A stretch of 53,150 nucleotides of DNA. Source: Verrucomicrobiota bacterium (GTDB lineage Bacteria; Verrucomicrobiota; Verrucomicrobiae; Limisphaerales; UBA11358). Of the stretch, positions 8,258 to 15,864 are shown piece after piece. Positions within the stretch are counted from its first letter, which is position 1, and every line of letters begins with the position of its first letter. Location of the stretch: NCBI GenBank assembly GCA_014860005.1, contig JACZKP010000182.1, positions 1 to 53,150 on the forward strand, written 5' to 3'. The notes beneath the pieces are model-generated. The model made no database searches. It was not told the origin of the DNA and saw nothing but the letters and a program-made list of their open reading frames with translations. The position numbers and the translations under genes were made by a program.

Positions 8258-8557
8258 ATGACTGTTCTGGTTGCCAACGACACGCCGCCCGCCATCCGGG
8301 GCATGCTCAAGCGTTGGTTCGTCGAGCCGAAGCCCAACGTCTTTGTCGGCACGGTGAACCGCCGCACGCGCGACAAGATTCTGGACTACGTGAAACGGAA
8401 TGCCGAAGCCATGAGCCTGCTGATCCTCACCAGCGAACCGAATTGTCAGGGCTTCAAGATTGAACGCTGGGGCGAGCCCGACCGGCGCGACATCCATCTC
8501 AGCGGTCTGTGGCTGGTGGCTGAGGAGTGGGCGGACCCTGAAAATCAACCCTTCTGA
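8258..8557 (+). CDS. cas2: CRISPR adaptation protein Cas2 (type I-E)
   Basis: 99 residues, the usual size of Cas2e (E. coli 94). A Cas2 dimer bridges two Cas1 dimers and acts as the structural ruler for spacer integration. The sequence begins MTVLVANDTPPAIRGMLKRWFVEPKPNVFVGTVNRRTRDKI, matching the I-E Cas2 pattern (V..N.PPxLRGxLxRWxxEixxGVFVGxvsxRvRExL). It continues with NCQGFKIERWGEPDRRDIHLSGLWLV, like the E. coli G-F-x-x-x-T-x-G-x-x-x-R-x-x-x-D-x-D-G-L. The gene ends 47 bases before the first CRISPR repeat. Confidence 0.96.
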   Translation: MTVLVANDTPPAIRGMLKRWFVEPKPNVFVGTVNRRTRDKILDYVKRNAEAMSLLILTSEPNCQGFKIERWGEPDRRDIHLSGLWLVAEEWADPENQPF

Positions 8558-8604
8558 ATCCCGGAAAAAGCTCGAAAGCGTCGTCGTAACCTGCTGGTAT
8601 TTCA
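8558..8604 (+). promoter_or_regulatory. Presumed CRISPR leader (short)
   Basis: These 47 bases between the cas2 stop and the first repeat are the only non-coding candidate leader. The repeats run in the same sense as E. coli repeats, so the leader is expected here. The segment is not notably AT-rich and has no clear promoter. A partial match to an IHF consensus (AATCAA, four bases, then TCT in place of TTR) begins at 8543, inside the end of cas2, so functional leader sequence may overlap the gene. The array may be read through from the cas operon. Confidence 0.45.
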
Positions 8605-9304
8605 GTTCTCCCCACCCGCGTGGGGATGGTCCAGTGTGTCACGAACAGGAGTCCGGCGTTGCCGCGTTCTCCCCACCCGCGTGGGGATGGTCCGGGTTCG
8701 ACGGCCTGGGGTTGCCCGCGGGCGGCGTTCTCCCCACCCGCGTGGGGATGGTCCGTGGTCCGCCAGCCGACACAACCCGCCACGCGCGTTCTCCCCACCC
8801 GCGTGGGGATGGTCCGACGACTGCGAATGGTTGAGTGACACCCTCAACGTTCTCCCCACCCGCGTGGGGATGGTCCGGATGAAACCGGCCGCATCCTGTT
8901 CGCGCAAGAGTTCTCCCCACCCGCGTGGGGATGGTCCGCACGAGCGCCAGATCGGCCACACGATTCTTCTGTTCTCCCCACCCGCGTGGGGATGGTCCGA
9001 CCAGCAGCCGACCCATGGAGTGTGTTCTGATGTTCTCCCCACCCGCGTGGGGATGGTCCGCTCACGAATTGGCTGGGCGTCGGCTCGGCCAGGTTCTCCC
9101 CACCCGCGTGGGGATGGTCCGCAGAATTCCAAACCAAAGTCCTCGACGGTCTCGTTCTCCCCACCCGCGTGGGGATGGTCCGCCATGTTGGTAACCACGC
9201 CGGGCTGGACCTCAGTTCTCCCCACCCGCGTGGGGATGGTCCGCCCGGTGACGCCAGCGATGGGGAGGTTCGTGCGTTCTCCCCACCCGCGTGGGGATGG
9301 TCCT
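8605..9304 (+). CRISPR. Type I-E CRISPR array, 12 repeats, 11 spacers
   Basis: Repeats start at 8605, 8666, 8727, 8788, 8849, 8910, 8971, 9032, 9093, 9154, 9215 and 9276, an exact 61-base period: 29-base repeat plus 32-base spacer. The repeat begins GTTCTCCCC, carries a 6-bp palindrome CCCCAC/GTGGGG with a 4-base loop, and ends ATGGTCCG, which would be the 8-nt crRNA 5' handle (compare the E. coli handle ending CCG). Bases 1-28 are identical in all copies. Base 29 is G in repeats 2-11, A in the first and T in the last. All 11 spacers are 32 bases and differ from each other. The lack of repeat decay, even at the trailer end, suggests a young or active array. Orientation is judged from the repeat and the position of cas2. 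Confidence 0.99.
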
Positions 9305-9394
9305 GTCAAGACTCGCGAAATCCATGCCTTGTCCGGCTGCGGCAATTGGTGGACGTATTGAACGGCCTGTGAGGGTGGCACGTTTTGCTTTCGA

Positions 9395-9964
9395 TCACTC
9401 TTCCTCGTCCTCGGTGAGGGTTTCCCGGCGCTCAATCGTTTCCGGGTGGGTGTCCAGATTCTGCGACAGATAAACGTGACGCAATTCCTGGCCAAATCCG
9501 TGCTGGCGGAAGAACGCCAGCGCTGATTCGTTGGCCTCGTCGGTGTCCACCAGGATGATGCGGGCGTCGCGCCGGATGAACAGGCTGGTAAGTTGTTTGA
9601 GCAGCCGCGTGGCAATCCCGTGCCGGCCGAACACCGGGTCCACACCCAGCCATTCCAGCCAGCCGTAGCGCCAGGCGCTGCCGCGCTTCTCCATCAGACT
9701 GCCGAGGGCGAATCCGACTACGCGCTCGTGAGCTTCAGCCACGAGGCAGGTTTCCGCATCGGCACTGAAAATCTTCAGGACCTCATCTTCATCCCAGCAA
9801 CGATAAAGAGTGGGCAATGCTACGGCGGTGAAAAGCTTCTGCCCGAGCGCGAACACAGCCGGCAAGTCCTCCAATTCCATTTCGCGGATTTCCACGGGCG
9901 GCAGTTCCGCGCGCCGACGACGGGGACGGGTCCTGGGTTTGTGGTTTGGGGAACGTAATTGCAT
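9395..9964 (-). CDS. GNAT family N-acetyltransferase
   Basis: 189 residues, convergent with the CRISPR array. The GNAT fold is indicated by VEIREMELEDLPAVFALGQKLF (first strand and helix), the central VVGFALGSLME, and motif A WLGVDPVFGRHGIATRLLKQL at about 105-125, where the (R/Q)xxGx(A/G) acetyl-CoA pyrophosphate loop is GRHGIA. This is followed by ILVDTDEANESALAFFRQHGF (motif B), typical of RimI-like enzymes. The N-terminal 20 residues are strongly basic (KPRTRPRRRR) and the C-terminus is acidic (TLTEDEEE). The substrate cannot be read from sequence. It lies between the array and IS debris, and I see no evidence of a CRISPR role. Confidence 0.85.
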   Translation of the reverse strand: MQLRSPNHKPRTRPRRRRAELPPVEIREMELEDLPAVFALGQKLFTAVALPTLYRCWDEDEVLKIFSADAETCLVAEAHERVVGFALGSLMEKRGSAWRYGWLEWLGVDPVFGRHGIATRLLKQLTSLFIRRDARIILVDTDEANESALAFFRQHGFGQELRHVYLSQNLDTHPETIERRETLTEDEEE

Positions 9965-10241
9965 AAAAGTTGGGAAGATTAAATCCGGCGGGATTCTTTT
10001 GCGGCCAGCCGTGTCGTGAATCCCAGGAAAAGCTGCCCCTCCAGTCAGTTCATCGTGCTGGCCGATCGCTCCGGGGCGGAGTCGCTCAAGAAGATTACAA
10101 CCACCTTGCCAAGTTGGAAGGTGCTGCGATCTATTGAGGCAGTTGCCATGGCCAAAACGCTATCCGGCAGAGCCGCCGGTTGTCAATATCGCCAGAAAGG
10201 CGGTCAGCCAACCGCTTCTTATACAACGGCCCAGGGAATTT

Positions 10242-10256
10242 GTTCTCCCCACCCGC
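10242..10256 (+). repeat. 15-base match to the first half of the CRISPR repeat
   Basis: GTTCTCCCCACCCGC is identical to bases 1-15 of the array repeat, about 940 bases past the last repeat, and then diverges completely (CTCGCCG in place of GTGGGGA). It could be a broken relic of a formerly longer array or a chance match in GC-rich DNA. It is not in phase with the 61-base period. Confidence 0.4.
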
Positions 10257-10324
10257 CTCGCCGCCTGTCGGACCTGGCCGCCGCAGTATTTTTGATAACG
10301 CCTAACTTAGGAGGCAGCATGAAA

Positions 10325-10606
10325 TCACTCAGGAGGGTTACTCATTTGCCGCGCGGCAACCGGCAGGTGATTTCGCGACGGTGTTGGAAGATGTTGAGAT
10401 GTCTCCGCGTCAGGACTCCCGTGTGGTCGTAGCAGGTCGCCAGGCCGGGGTCTTTTGGGATAACGAACCGATTCCCAAAGCCCGGCTGTCTCCCGAATCT
10501 CCAAAAGCACCGTGCCGCTCTTCCGATCAACACGACTCTCAGTCACGGCCCAGTTCAATCCCAATCCCAGCAATTCATGAAACATTCTTTCAGGCGTGAT
10601 GCTCAA
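10325..10606 (-). pseudogene. Frameshifted N-terminal remnant of an ISL3-family transposase
   Basis: Read on the minus strand from the ATG at 10606, the first frame gives FHELLGLGLNWAVTESRVDR, then a stretch ending LLEIRETAGLWESVRYPK. This fits the N-terminal LLGL...W.V pattern of ISL3 transposases. About 150 bases in, similarity jumps to the next frame (CYDHTGVLTRRHLNIFQHR, then EITCRLPRGK and a stop), matching the family's YDH...WRHLDxFQ...ARVPRVKC zinc-binding segment. So there is at least one frameshift plus a stop where the Cys after PRxK would be, and nothing of the catalytic DDE core remains. The assignment is from motif recall; the fragment is certainly not an intact gene. Confidence 0.7.
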
Positions 10607-10705
10607 AGACTACCCAACGGCTCCACTGAAAACAGCGGAGAGGAAAAATTGCGGGGTTGGGCATTGCCACTGATGAGTTGGCTTTCCAGCGATACGCTCG
10701 GCGGC

Positions 10706-10894
10706 ATGAATTCAGATCCTCCGGCAACCGGCACGGCGGCTTTGCTTGAACTGCGGCACGCGTTCGTGCCCGACGATTTCATCAACTGCTGCCGGCCGCG
10801 GGGCCTCACCGGCGGGCGGCGGCGAGATTACAGGGCGGCACGACTTTATCGGATCTACTGGCAAACTATGGTTGTCGCAAACGCCCGGTTCTGA
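10706..10894 (+). pseudogene. Possible truncated transposase N-terminus (IS4/IS5-like)
   Basis: A short open frame contains LLELRHAFVPDDFINCCRPRGLTGGRRRDYRAARLYRI, which resembles the N-terminal helical segment of some IS4-type transposases (RxxGLxGGRRRxxxAAQLxRxHLL). After YRI the similarity ends and the frame stops within 12 codons, so only a stub remains. The family is tentative. It lies just beyond the ISL3-type remnant on the other strand, so two unrelated elements have probably decayed here. The rest of 9965-10921 shows no gene I can support. Confidence 0.35.
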
Positions 10895-10921
10895 CTAAAG
10901 TTCGGCGTAATTGAGTTTCGG

Positions 10922-12214
10922 ATGAAACAGAATCCAACCATAACCTCTCGCCGAACCTTCCTCCGCTCCCTCGCGTTAACCACGCCCGCGCTTGGCTGGC
11001 TCGCGCCGCGGCTGCTCCGGGCGGCGGAGAGCACGCCAGACGAAAAGCTGCCGCCCATCCGGCAGATCACTCAAGGTCCGCGTTTCCACTGGTTCGGCTA
11101 TTACGACAAGTTCCAGTTCTCGCCGGACAACCGGTTTGTGCTCGGGAACGAAGTGGACTTCGAGCATCGCTCGCCCACGGCGGATGATGTGATCCGCGTG
11201 GGCATGTTGGATTTGCAGGACGGCGACCGGTGGATTGAACTGGGCACCACGCGCGCTTGGAACTGGCAGCAGGGTTGCATGCTCCAGTGGTTGCCCGGCA
11301 GCGACCGCGAGATTGTGTGGAACGACCGCGAGGGCGACCGGTTCGTCACTCACATTCTCGACGTGAAGACCCGCCGCAAACGCACCCTGCCGCATCCGAT
11401 TTACAATCTGAGTCCCGATGGCAAAACCGCCATCGCGCCGGATTTCCGCCGGCTCAATGATTGTCGGCCCGGTTACGGTTACACCGGCATCCCCGATCCG
11501 AATCGCGATGTGAACACGCCGGCGGATGCGGGCATCTGGCGCATGGACATGGAAAGCGGGCGGCCGGAATTGCTGTTCAGCCTCGCGGACGCGGCGAAGA
11601 TTCCGTTCACGGGCAAGCCCGAAGCAGCCTTCACTGCGGGCGCGAAGCATTGGTTCAATCATCTGCTGTTCAACACGGATGGCTCGCGGTTCTTCTTTCT
11701 GCATCGTTGGCGCAACACGCCCAAGAGCGGATTTCGCACGCGGGCGTTCACCGCCGATCGCGACGGGAAGAACTTGTTCTGTCTCGATCCACACGGTGGC
11801 ACGTCGCATTTCATCTGGCGCGACCCGCAGCATATCATGGCATGGGCGTGGCATCCGTCGCACGGCGAGAAGTTTTACCTCTACAAGGATCGCACCACCG
11901 AGGTTGAAGTTGTCGGCCCGGAGGGAATGACGCGCAATGGCCACAACACCTACGTGCCAGGCACAAACCATCAGTGGGTGCTCAATGACACGTATCCGGA
12001 CGCGAAACGGCTTCAGCATCCGTATCTATATCACCTGCCCACGCGCCGGAAAGTGCCGCTGGGCCATTTCCTGAGTCCGGCGGCCTACACCGGCGAATGG
12101 CGTTGCGACCTGCACCCGCGCACCAGCCGCGACGGCAAGTGGGTATGCCTTGATTCCCCGCATAACGGCGGGCGGCAGATGTATCTGATCAACATCAGCG
12201 GTTTGCCCGGTTGA
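10922..12214 (+). CDS. Tat-exported beta-propeller protein (WD40/TolB-like)
   Basis: 430 residues. The N-terminus SRRTFLRSLALTTPALGWLAPRLLRAAE is a twin-arginine signal (RRTFL) with a cleavable hydrophobic segment, so the folded protein should be exported. The mature part has repeated blade-like pieces such as FQFSPDNRFVLGNEV, YNLSPDGKTAIAPDF, LLFNTDGSRFFFLHRW and TSRDGKWVCLDSPH, characteristic of TolB/WD40-like six-bladed propellers and distantly of oligogalacturonate-lyase-type propellers. Many Trp, His and Asp residues line these motifs, but no catalytic set can be assigned. The ATG is well placed, with no overlapping gene upstream. It appears to be a single-gene unit. Function is unknown; polysaccharide or peptide binding would be a guess. 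Confidence 0.75.
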   Translation: MKQNPTITSRRTFLRSLALTTPALGWLAPRLLRAAESTPDEKLPPIRQITQGPRFHWFGYYDKFQFSPDNRFVLGNEVDFEHRSPTADDVIRVGMLDLQDGDRWIELGTTRAWNWQQGCMLQWLPGSDREIVWNDREGDRFVTHILDVKTRRKRTLPHPIYNLSPDGKTAIAPDFRRLNDCRPGYGYTGIPDPNRDVNTPADAGIWRMDMESGRPELLFSLADAAKIPFTGKPEAAFTAGAKHWFNHLLFNTDGSRFFFLHRWRNTPKSGFRTRAFTADRDGKNLFCLDPHGGTSHFIWRDPQHIMAWAWHPSHGEKFYLYKDRTTEVEVVGPEGMTRNGHNTYVPGTNHQWVLNDTYPDAKRLQHPYLYHLPTRRKVPLGHFLSPAAYTGEWRCDLHPRTSRDGKWVCLDSPHNGGRQMYLINISGLPG

Positions 12215-12394
12215 AGGCATGGAGCGGCTGGCAGCCCAATCCCGTGAGTTGTGCCGGGGCGGAATTCGGTTTATCCCCCGATGCCTCCGAGCGAATCGGG
12301 TGGTGCAGATTCTTGGAATTAACTCTGGAACTGATGTGAAGATGGTGCTAGGAAAGTCGCAAGAAGTTGGTTGGCGTTAGCTCCCGGGGGCGAT

Positions 12395-13189
12395 ATGAAT
12401 GACATCTCTGCGACCAGGGCGAATTCTCGCTCAAGCGATCATGCTTTCACTTTCACGGAACTGCTGGTGGTCATCGTCGTTATCGCGCTGCTCGCCCTGA
12501 TGGTCTTACCGGTGCTGGCCGGTACGGCGGAAAGAAGCAAACGCGCCGCGTGTCAGAACAACCTTCGTCAACTCGCCATCGGGATGACCCTCTATGCCGG
12601 AAACAATGGGGGCAGGATCATCAGTGCCCGGACCGTGGCTGGTACATCAGTGCAGAATGTGCTGAATCTACCGGACGCCACGGCAGCCGGCACGGTTGGA
12701 TTGGCCGTGAACTCCAATTCAACCGCATGGACATGTCCCAACCGACCCGGTTTGCCGATCTTCGAGCCTGCCTTTCCCCAGTGGGTGATCGGGTATCAAT
12801 ACTTCGGGGGCATTACCACCTGGCGCAACCCCGTCGGGTCGTTCCCCTCCTCCAGTCCAACCAATCTTGCTCACGCAGGTCCCCATTGGGTGCTGGCGGC
12901 GGATGCCGTGATCAAGGTCAACAACGTTTGGGGCGCGGTCGAAACGGGGCGTGAGCTTGTTTATCAAAACATGCCTCCGCACCACACGTCAGACTCCTTG
13001 TTCCCGGAGGGAGGCAACCAGGCGTTCGTGGACGGTTCGGTCCAATGGATACCGTTTGAGCAGATGTATTTCCTGCACAGTTGGTCGCCTTCCTCCCGGC
13101 TCGCTTTCTTCTACCAGAATCCGAAGGATTTCACCCCAAGCTTGCGCTTGGCGCTGGCGAGGTGGGGTTTATTGCAGGCACGCCCCTGA
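12395..13189 (+). CDS. Prepilin-type N-terminal methylation domain protein (pseudopilin-like)
   Basis: 264 residues from ATG 12395 (MNDISATRANSRSS), preceded by a G-rich stretch; an in-frame TTG at 12371 is less likely. The segment FTFTELLVVIVVIALLALMVLPVLAGTAERSKRAACQNNLRQLAIGMTLYAGNN is the classic type IV pilin/pseudopilin helix: prepilin cleavage before Phe-Thr, Glu at +5, then the long hydrophobic helix and the CxNNLRQL motif of the Verrucomicrobia/Planctomycetes DUF1559-type group. The C-terminal part contains EGGNQAFVDGSVQWI, corresponding to the terminal DG motif of that group (H-X9-DG). These occur in large paralogous sets without a nearby secretion operon, as here. The role is probably surface or periplasmic filaments, not demonstrated. 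Confidence 0.85.
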   Translation: MNDISATRANSRSSDHAFTFTELLVVIVVIALLALMVLPVLAGTAERSKRAACQNNLRQLAIGMTLYAGNNGGRIISARTVAGTSVQNVLNLPDATAAGTVGLAVNSNSTAWTCPNRPGLPIFEPAFPQWVIGYQYFGGITTWRNPVGSFPSSSPTNLAHAGPHWVLAADAVIKVNNVWGAVETGRELVYQNMPPHHTSDSLFPEGGNQAFVDGSVQWIPFEQMYFLHSWSPSSRLAFFYQNPKDFTPSLRLALARWGLLQARP

Positions 13190-13213
13190 AGCAGTCCACC
13201 AACCCAGCCCGCC

Positions 13214-15253
13214 ATGCCTACCCTGAATTCTTCGCGAATGGAGGACCGCACGACGCAAATGCGTCTGCGTTTGCGGATCCTGTCGTTTTGCGTGGCGATG
13301 TCCAATCCGTTGCTTTGGGCCGGCACGCCGCCGGGTCAACTCGTGAGTTGGGGTGCGAGGACTTTGCCCTATGTCCCGCCCGGAACGGTCGTCACCAACA
13401 TGGCCGCCGCTTTCGGCCATAGTCTTGCGCTCACGGACAAAGGCACGGTGCTCGCCTGGGGAAATAATTTCTCCGGCCAGTGTGCGGTGCCCGCCGATTT
13501 GACCAACGTGGTGGCCGTTGCTGCGGGAAGCGGGGGACATAACCTGGCGCTTCAGGCTAATGGAATCGTGGTTGGATGGGGCGTGACGAATTATGGCCAA
13601 ACCAAGGTGCCGGCAGGCTTGAGCAACGTGGTCAGCATCGCAGCCGGACGCGCTCACAGCCTCGCCCTCAAAGCCGACAGCACGGTGGCCGCTTGGGGCC
13701 AAAACGCCTACGGCCAGACCAGTGTGCCCGCGGGGTTGACCAACGTCGCGGCCATTGCGGCGAACGGCCACCATAACCTGGCACTCATAAGTGACGGCAC
13801 TGTGGTGGCTTGGGGTGCGGGCAAGACCAATGCAAACTCGTATCCGAATTATCGCCAGTCGTTGCCTCCATCAGGGTTAAGCAACGTGATCGCCATCGCT
13901 TCCGGGGCGAACCATAATCTGGCGCTGAAGAACGATGGCACGGTAGTCGCCTGGGGTTGCAACTATGACGGGCAGACGAACGTTCCGCTAGCGCTGGGGG
14001 ATATCGTCGCGATTGCAGCGGGAGGTGAAGGGGATGTTGGACACAGTCTTGCGCTCAGAAGCGAGGGAACGGTCATCGCGTGGGGCAACAATGAATTTGG
14101 CCAGACCGATGGACCGGCCGGTTTGACCGGTGTCACGGCCATTGCGGCGGGGGCTTATTACAGCCTAGCGCTTAAGAGCGATGGCACTCTGATCGCCTGG
14201 GGCAACGAAGCCGCGGATCAGGCGACTTCGCTTTCTGCCGCGGGTGACATGGTGGGATTGAGCCTCGGGGCAGTCACCACGCTTGGTCTCAAACGCGACG
14301 GTTCTGTGATGGTTCGGGAATACGCCTACTCGGGTCAGCCAGACGCGTCCGCCGAATTAAGTGGAATCGTGAGCGTCGCGACGGGAGAGCGTCACAACTT
14401 GGCGCTCAAGCGTGATGGCACCCTGCTCGTTTGGGGAGACAACTCAATGGGCCAAACGGAGGCCCCCGCTGGATTGAGCAATGTTGTGGCCGTCGCCGCC
14501 GGGTACGCGCACAGTCTCGCGCTCCGAAGCGATGGCCAAGTGTTCGCCTGGGGCGCTGGCCTGACGAATTCGGGTCCCTTCCCACAATTCGGCCAGTCGC
14601 TTGTACCCCCGGAACTGACCCCTGCGGCAGCCCTCGCCGCGGGCGAAGTTCACAGCCTGGCGCTCCAGAACGACGGTCGAGTGGTTGGATGGGGTGACAA
14701 TTCCTTTGGCCAGACCAACGCGCCGAGCGGCCTACACGATGCAATCGCTATCGCGGCGGGATCATTTCACAACCTCGCACTCCGGAGCAACGGCACCGTG
14801 GTGGCTTGGGGAAAGAACTATCACGGACAGACAAATGTGCCGTCGGGACTGACCAACGTCATCGCCATTGCCGCCGGCTGGACCCACAGTCTGGCACTCC
14901 GACGAGACGGAACGGTGATCGGGTGGGGCGACAACACCTATGGCCAGACCAACGTGCCGTCCGGCTTGACCAACGTGGTGGCCATCGCGGCAAAGGACGG
15001 CCGCAGCATGGCAATTACGGCGGAACTTGAAATCATCGGCATTGAGAAGCGCGAACAAGATATTCTCCTGCGCTTCCGCGCGTTCAGTGGACGGCAGTAC
15101 GCGGTCGAGTACTCGACCAACCTCAACCTCAGTCTTTGGACCGAACTGCCGGCGGGTGTATTTCCCGGCACCGGCGACGATGCCGTGGTGGGGGACACCA
15201 ATGTGATTGGTGGCGTCGAGCGCAGGTTCTATCGCGTTCGACAGTCGCCCTGA
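13214..15253 (+). CDS. Secreted RCC1-repeat beta-propeller protein
   Basis: 679 residues. After a signal-like N-terminus (MRLRLRILSFCVAMSNPLLWAG, in-frame Met at 13259 as alternative start) come about 14 tandem units of roughly 40 residues. Their recurring pattern is VVAWGxNxxGQTNVPxGLTNVxAIAAGxxHSLALxxDGT, the RCC1/ATS1 repeat, so one or two seven-bladed propellers are expected. One unit is degenerate (VMVREYAYSGQPDASAELSGI near residue 365). The C-terminal 75 residues (RQYAVEYSTNLNLSLWTELP ... RRFYRVRQSP) form the short beta domain found at the C-terminus of many exported Verrucomicrobia proteins. Function is not assignable. DNA-level similarity among units makes the gene prone to recombination. 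Confidence 0.85.
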   Translation: MPTLNSSRMEDRTTQMRLRLRILSFCVAMSNPLLWAGTPPGQLVSWGARTLPYVPPGTVVTNMAAAFGHSLALTDKGTVLAWGNNFSGQCAVPADLTNVVAVAAGSGGHNLALQANGIVVGWGVTNYGQTKVPAGLSNVVSIAAGRAHSLALKADSTVAAWGQNAYGQTSVPAGLTNVAAIAANGHHNLALISDGTVVAWGAGKTNANSYPNYRQSLPPSGLSNVIAIASGANHNLALKNDGTVVAWGCNYDGQTNVPLALGDIVAIAAGGEGDVGHSLALRSEGTVIAWGNNEFGQTDGPAGLTGVTAIAAGAYYSLALKSDGTLIAWGNEAADQATSLSAAGDMVGLSLGAVTTLGLKRDGSVMVREYAYSGQPDASAELSGIVSVATGERHNLALKRDGTLLVWGDNSMGQTEAPAGLSNVVAVAAGYAHSLALRSDGQVFAWGAGLTNSGPFPQFGQSLVPPELTPAAALAAGEVHSLALQNDGRVVGWGDNSFGQTNAPSGLHDAIAIAAGSFHNLALRSNGTVVAWGKNYHGQTNVPSGLTNVIAIAAGWTHSLALRRDGTVIGWGDNTYGQTNVPSGLTNVVAIAAKDGRSMAITAELEIIGIEKREQDILLRFRAFSGRQYAVEYSTNLNLSLWTELPAGVFPGTGDDAVVGDTNVIGGVERRFYRVRQSP

Positions 15254-15263
15254 ACATTCGGGT

Positions 15264-15299
15264 GATGCCGCACTTCGCACCGCGGCATCGAGTGCGGCA
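15264..15299 (+). terminator. Two mutually exclusive hairpins after the RCC1 gene
   Basis: GATGCCGC (15264-15271) can pair with GCGGCATC (15282-15289), while TGCCGCACT (15266-15274) can pair with AGTGCGGCA (15291-15299). The two stems share bases and cannot form together. They begin 11 bases past the stop of the RCC1 gene. No U-tract follows, so a Rho-independent role is doubtful; transcript-end stabilisation is possible. Confidence 0.35.
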
Positions 15300-15402
15300 C
15301 TCTCCGTTTCGCCCCACTGCGAGGGAGCAGTACGAGCAGAAGCGGCCAACGGGGATTGAGATTTCCTGTTGAGTTTGCGGAGGTGTCCGTTATCGTCGAG
15401 TC

Positions 15403-15864
15403 ATGCGCCGTTGGTCGCTCATCATCTTGTCAACAATACTCCTCCTGGCGACGTGGTCTGCGTCCGCCGCGACAACACGCGTGATGAAGGTGCTGCCGCA
15501 TTTTCTGGATCAACAAGGGCGCCATGCGCTTTCACCCAGTCTCTACGACCGCGACGCCTATCAGGCCCAACTGCGCCAGAATCCGGCGCAACGCTCCGCC
15601 TTGCGGTTCGATGTGCATTGGAAAGCCAAGGCCACCCGCCCGCCGACGCTCAAGTTGCGCGTTGAATTGCGCGGCACAGCCCAGGGCAATCTGCCGCGTG
15701 AGGTGACACTGGAAGCGGAGGTCAAGACTGGCACGCTGGGCCGCTGGAGTTCGCTCACGCTCGGCGGCGAGGAATACAAGGATTTTGGCGAAGTCACGGC
15801 CTGGCGGGTCGGGTTGTGGGATGGCGACCGTCTGGTGGCGGAGCAGAAATCGTTTCTATGGTGA
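15403..15864 (+). CDS. Small exported protein of unknown function
   Basis: 153 residues. The N-terminus MRRWSLIILSTILLLATWSASAATT is a clear Sec signal peptide with likely cleavage after ASA. The mature 130 residues look beta-rich: RSALRFDVHWKAKATRPPTLKLRVELRG, REVTLEAEVKTG, WSSLTLGGEEYKDFGEVTAWRVGLWDGDRLVAEQKSFLW. This resembles a single immunoglobulin-like sandwich domain. I do not recognise a named family. Its stop overlaps the ATG of the next gene (15858), so the two are almost certainly co-translated and may act together at the cytoplasmic membrane. Confidence 0.75.
   Translation: MRRWSLIILSTILLLATWSASAATTRVMKVLPHFLDQQGRHALSPSLYDRDAYQAQLRQNPAQRSALRFDVHWKAKATRPPTLKLRVELRGTAQGNLPREVTLEAEVKTGTLGRWSSLTLGGEEYKDFGEVTAWRVGLWDGDRLVAEQKSFLW

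Noticed and set aside
9305..9394. Possible further degenerate CRISPR repeat after the last intact one
   Set aside because: No part of the repeat palindrome recurs in these 90 bases at or near the 61-base phase.
8602..9645. Long open frames through the CRISPR array with repeated DHPHAGGEN/GPSPRGWGE peptides
   Set aside because: They are translations of the 61-base repeat unit, which happens to lack stops in several frames; periodicity and adjacent cas genes explain them.
10016..10432. 138-codon plus-strand frame after the GNAT gene
   Set aside because: It crosses the half-CRISPR-repeat and runs antisense to the ISL3-like remnant; no protein-like pattern or ribosome site.
10976..12019. 347-codon minus-strand frame opposite the Tat propeller gene
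   Set aside because: Composition is Arg/His/Val-rich with no domain, while the plus-strand frame has a Tat signal and propeller blades.
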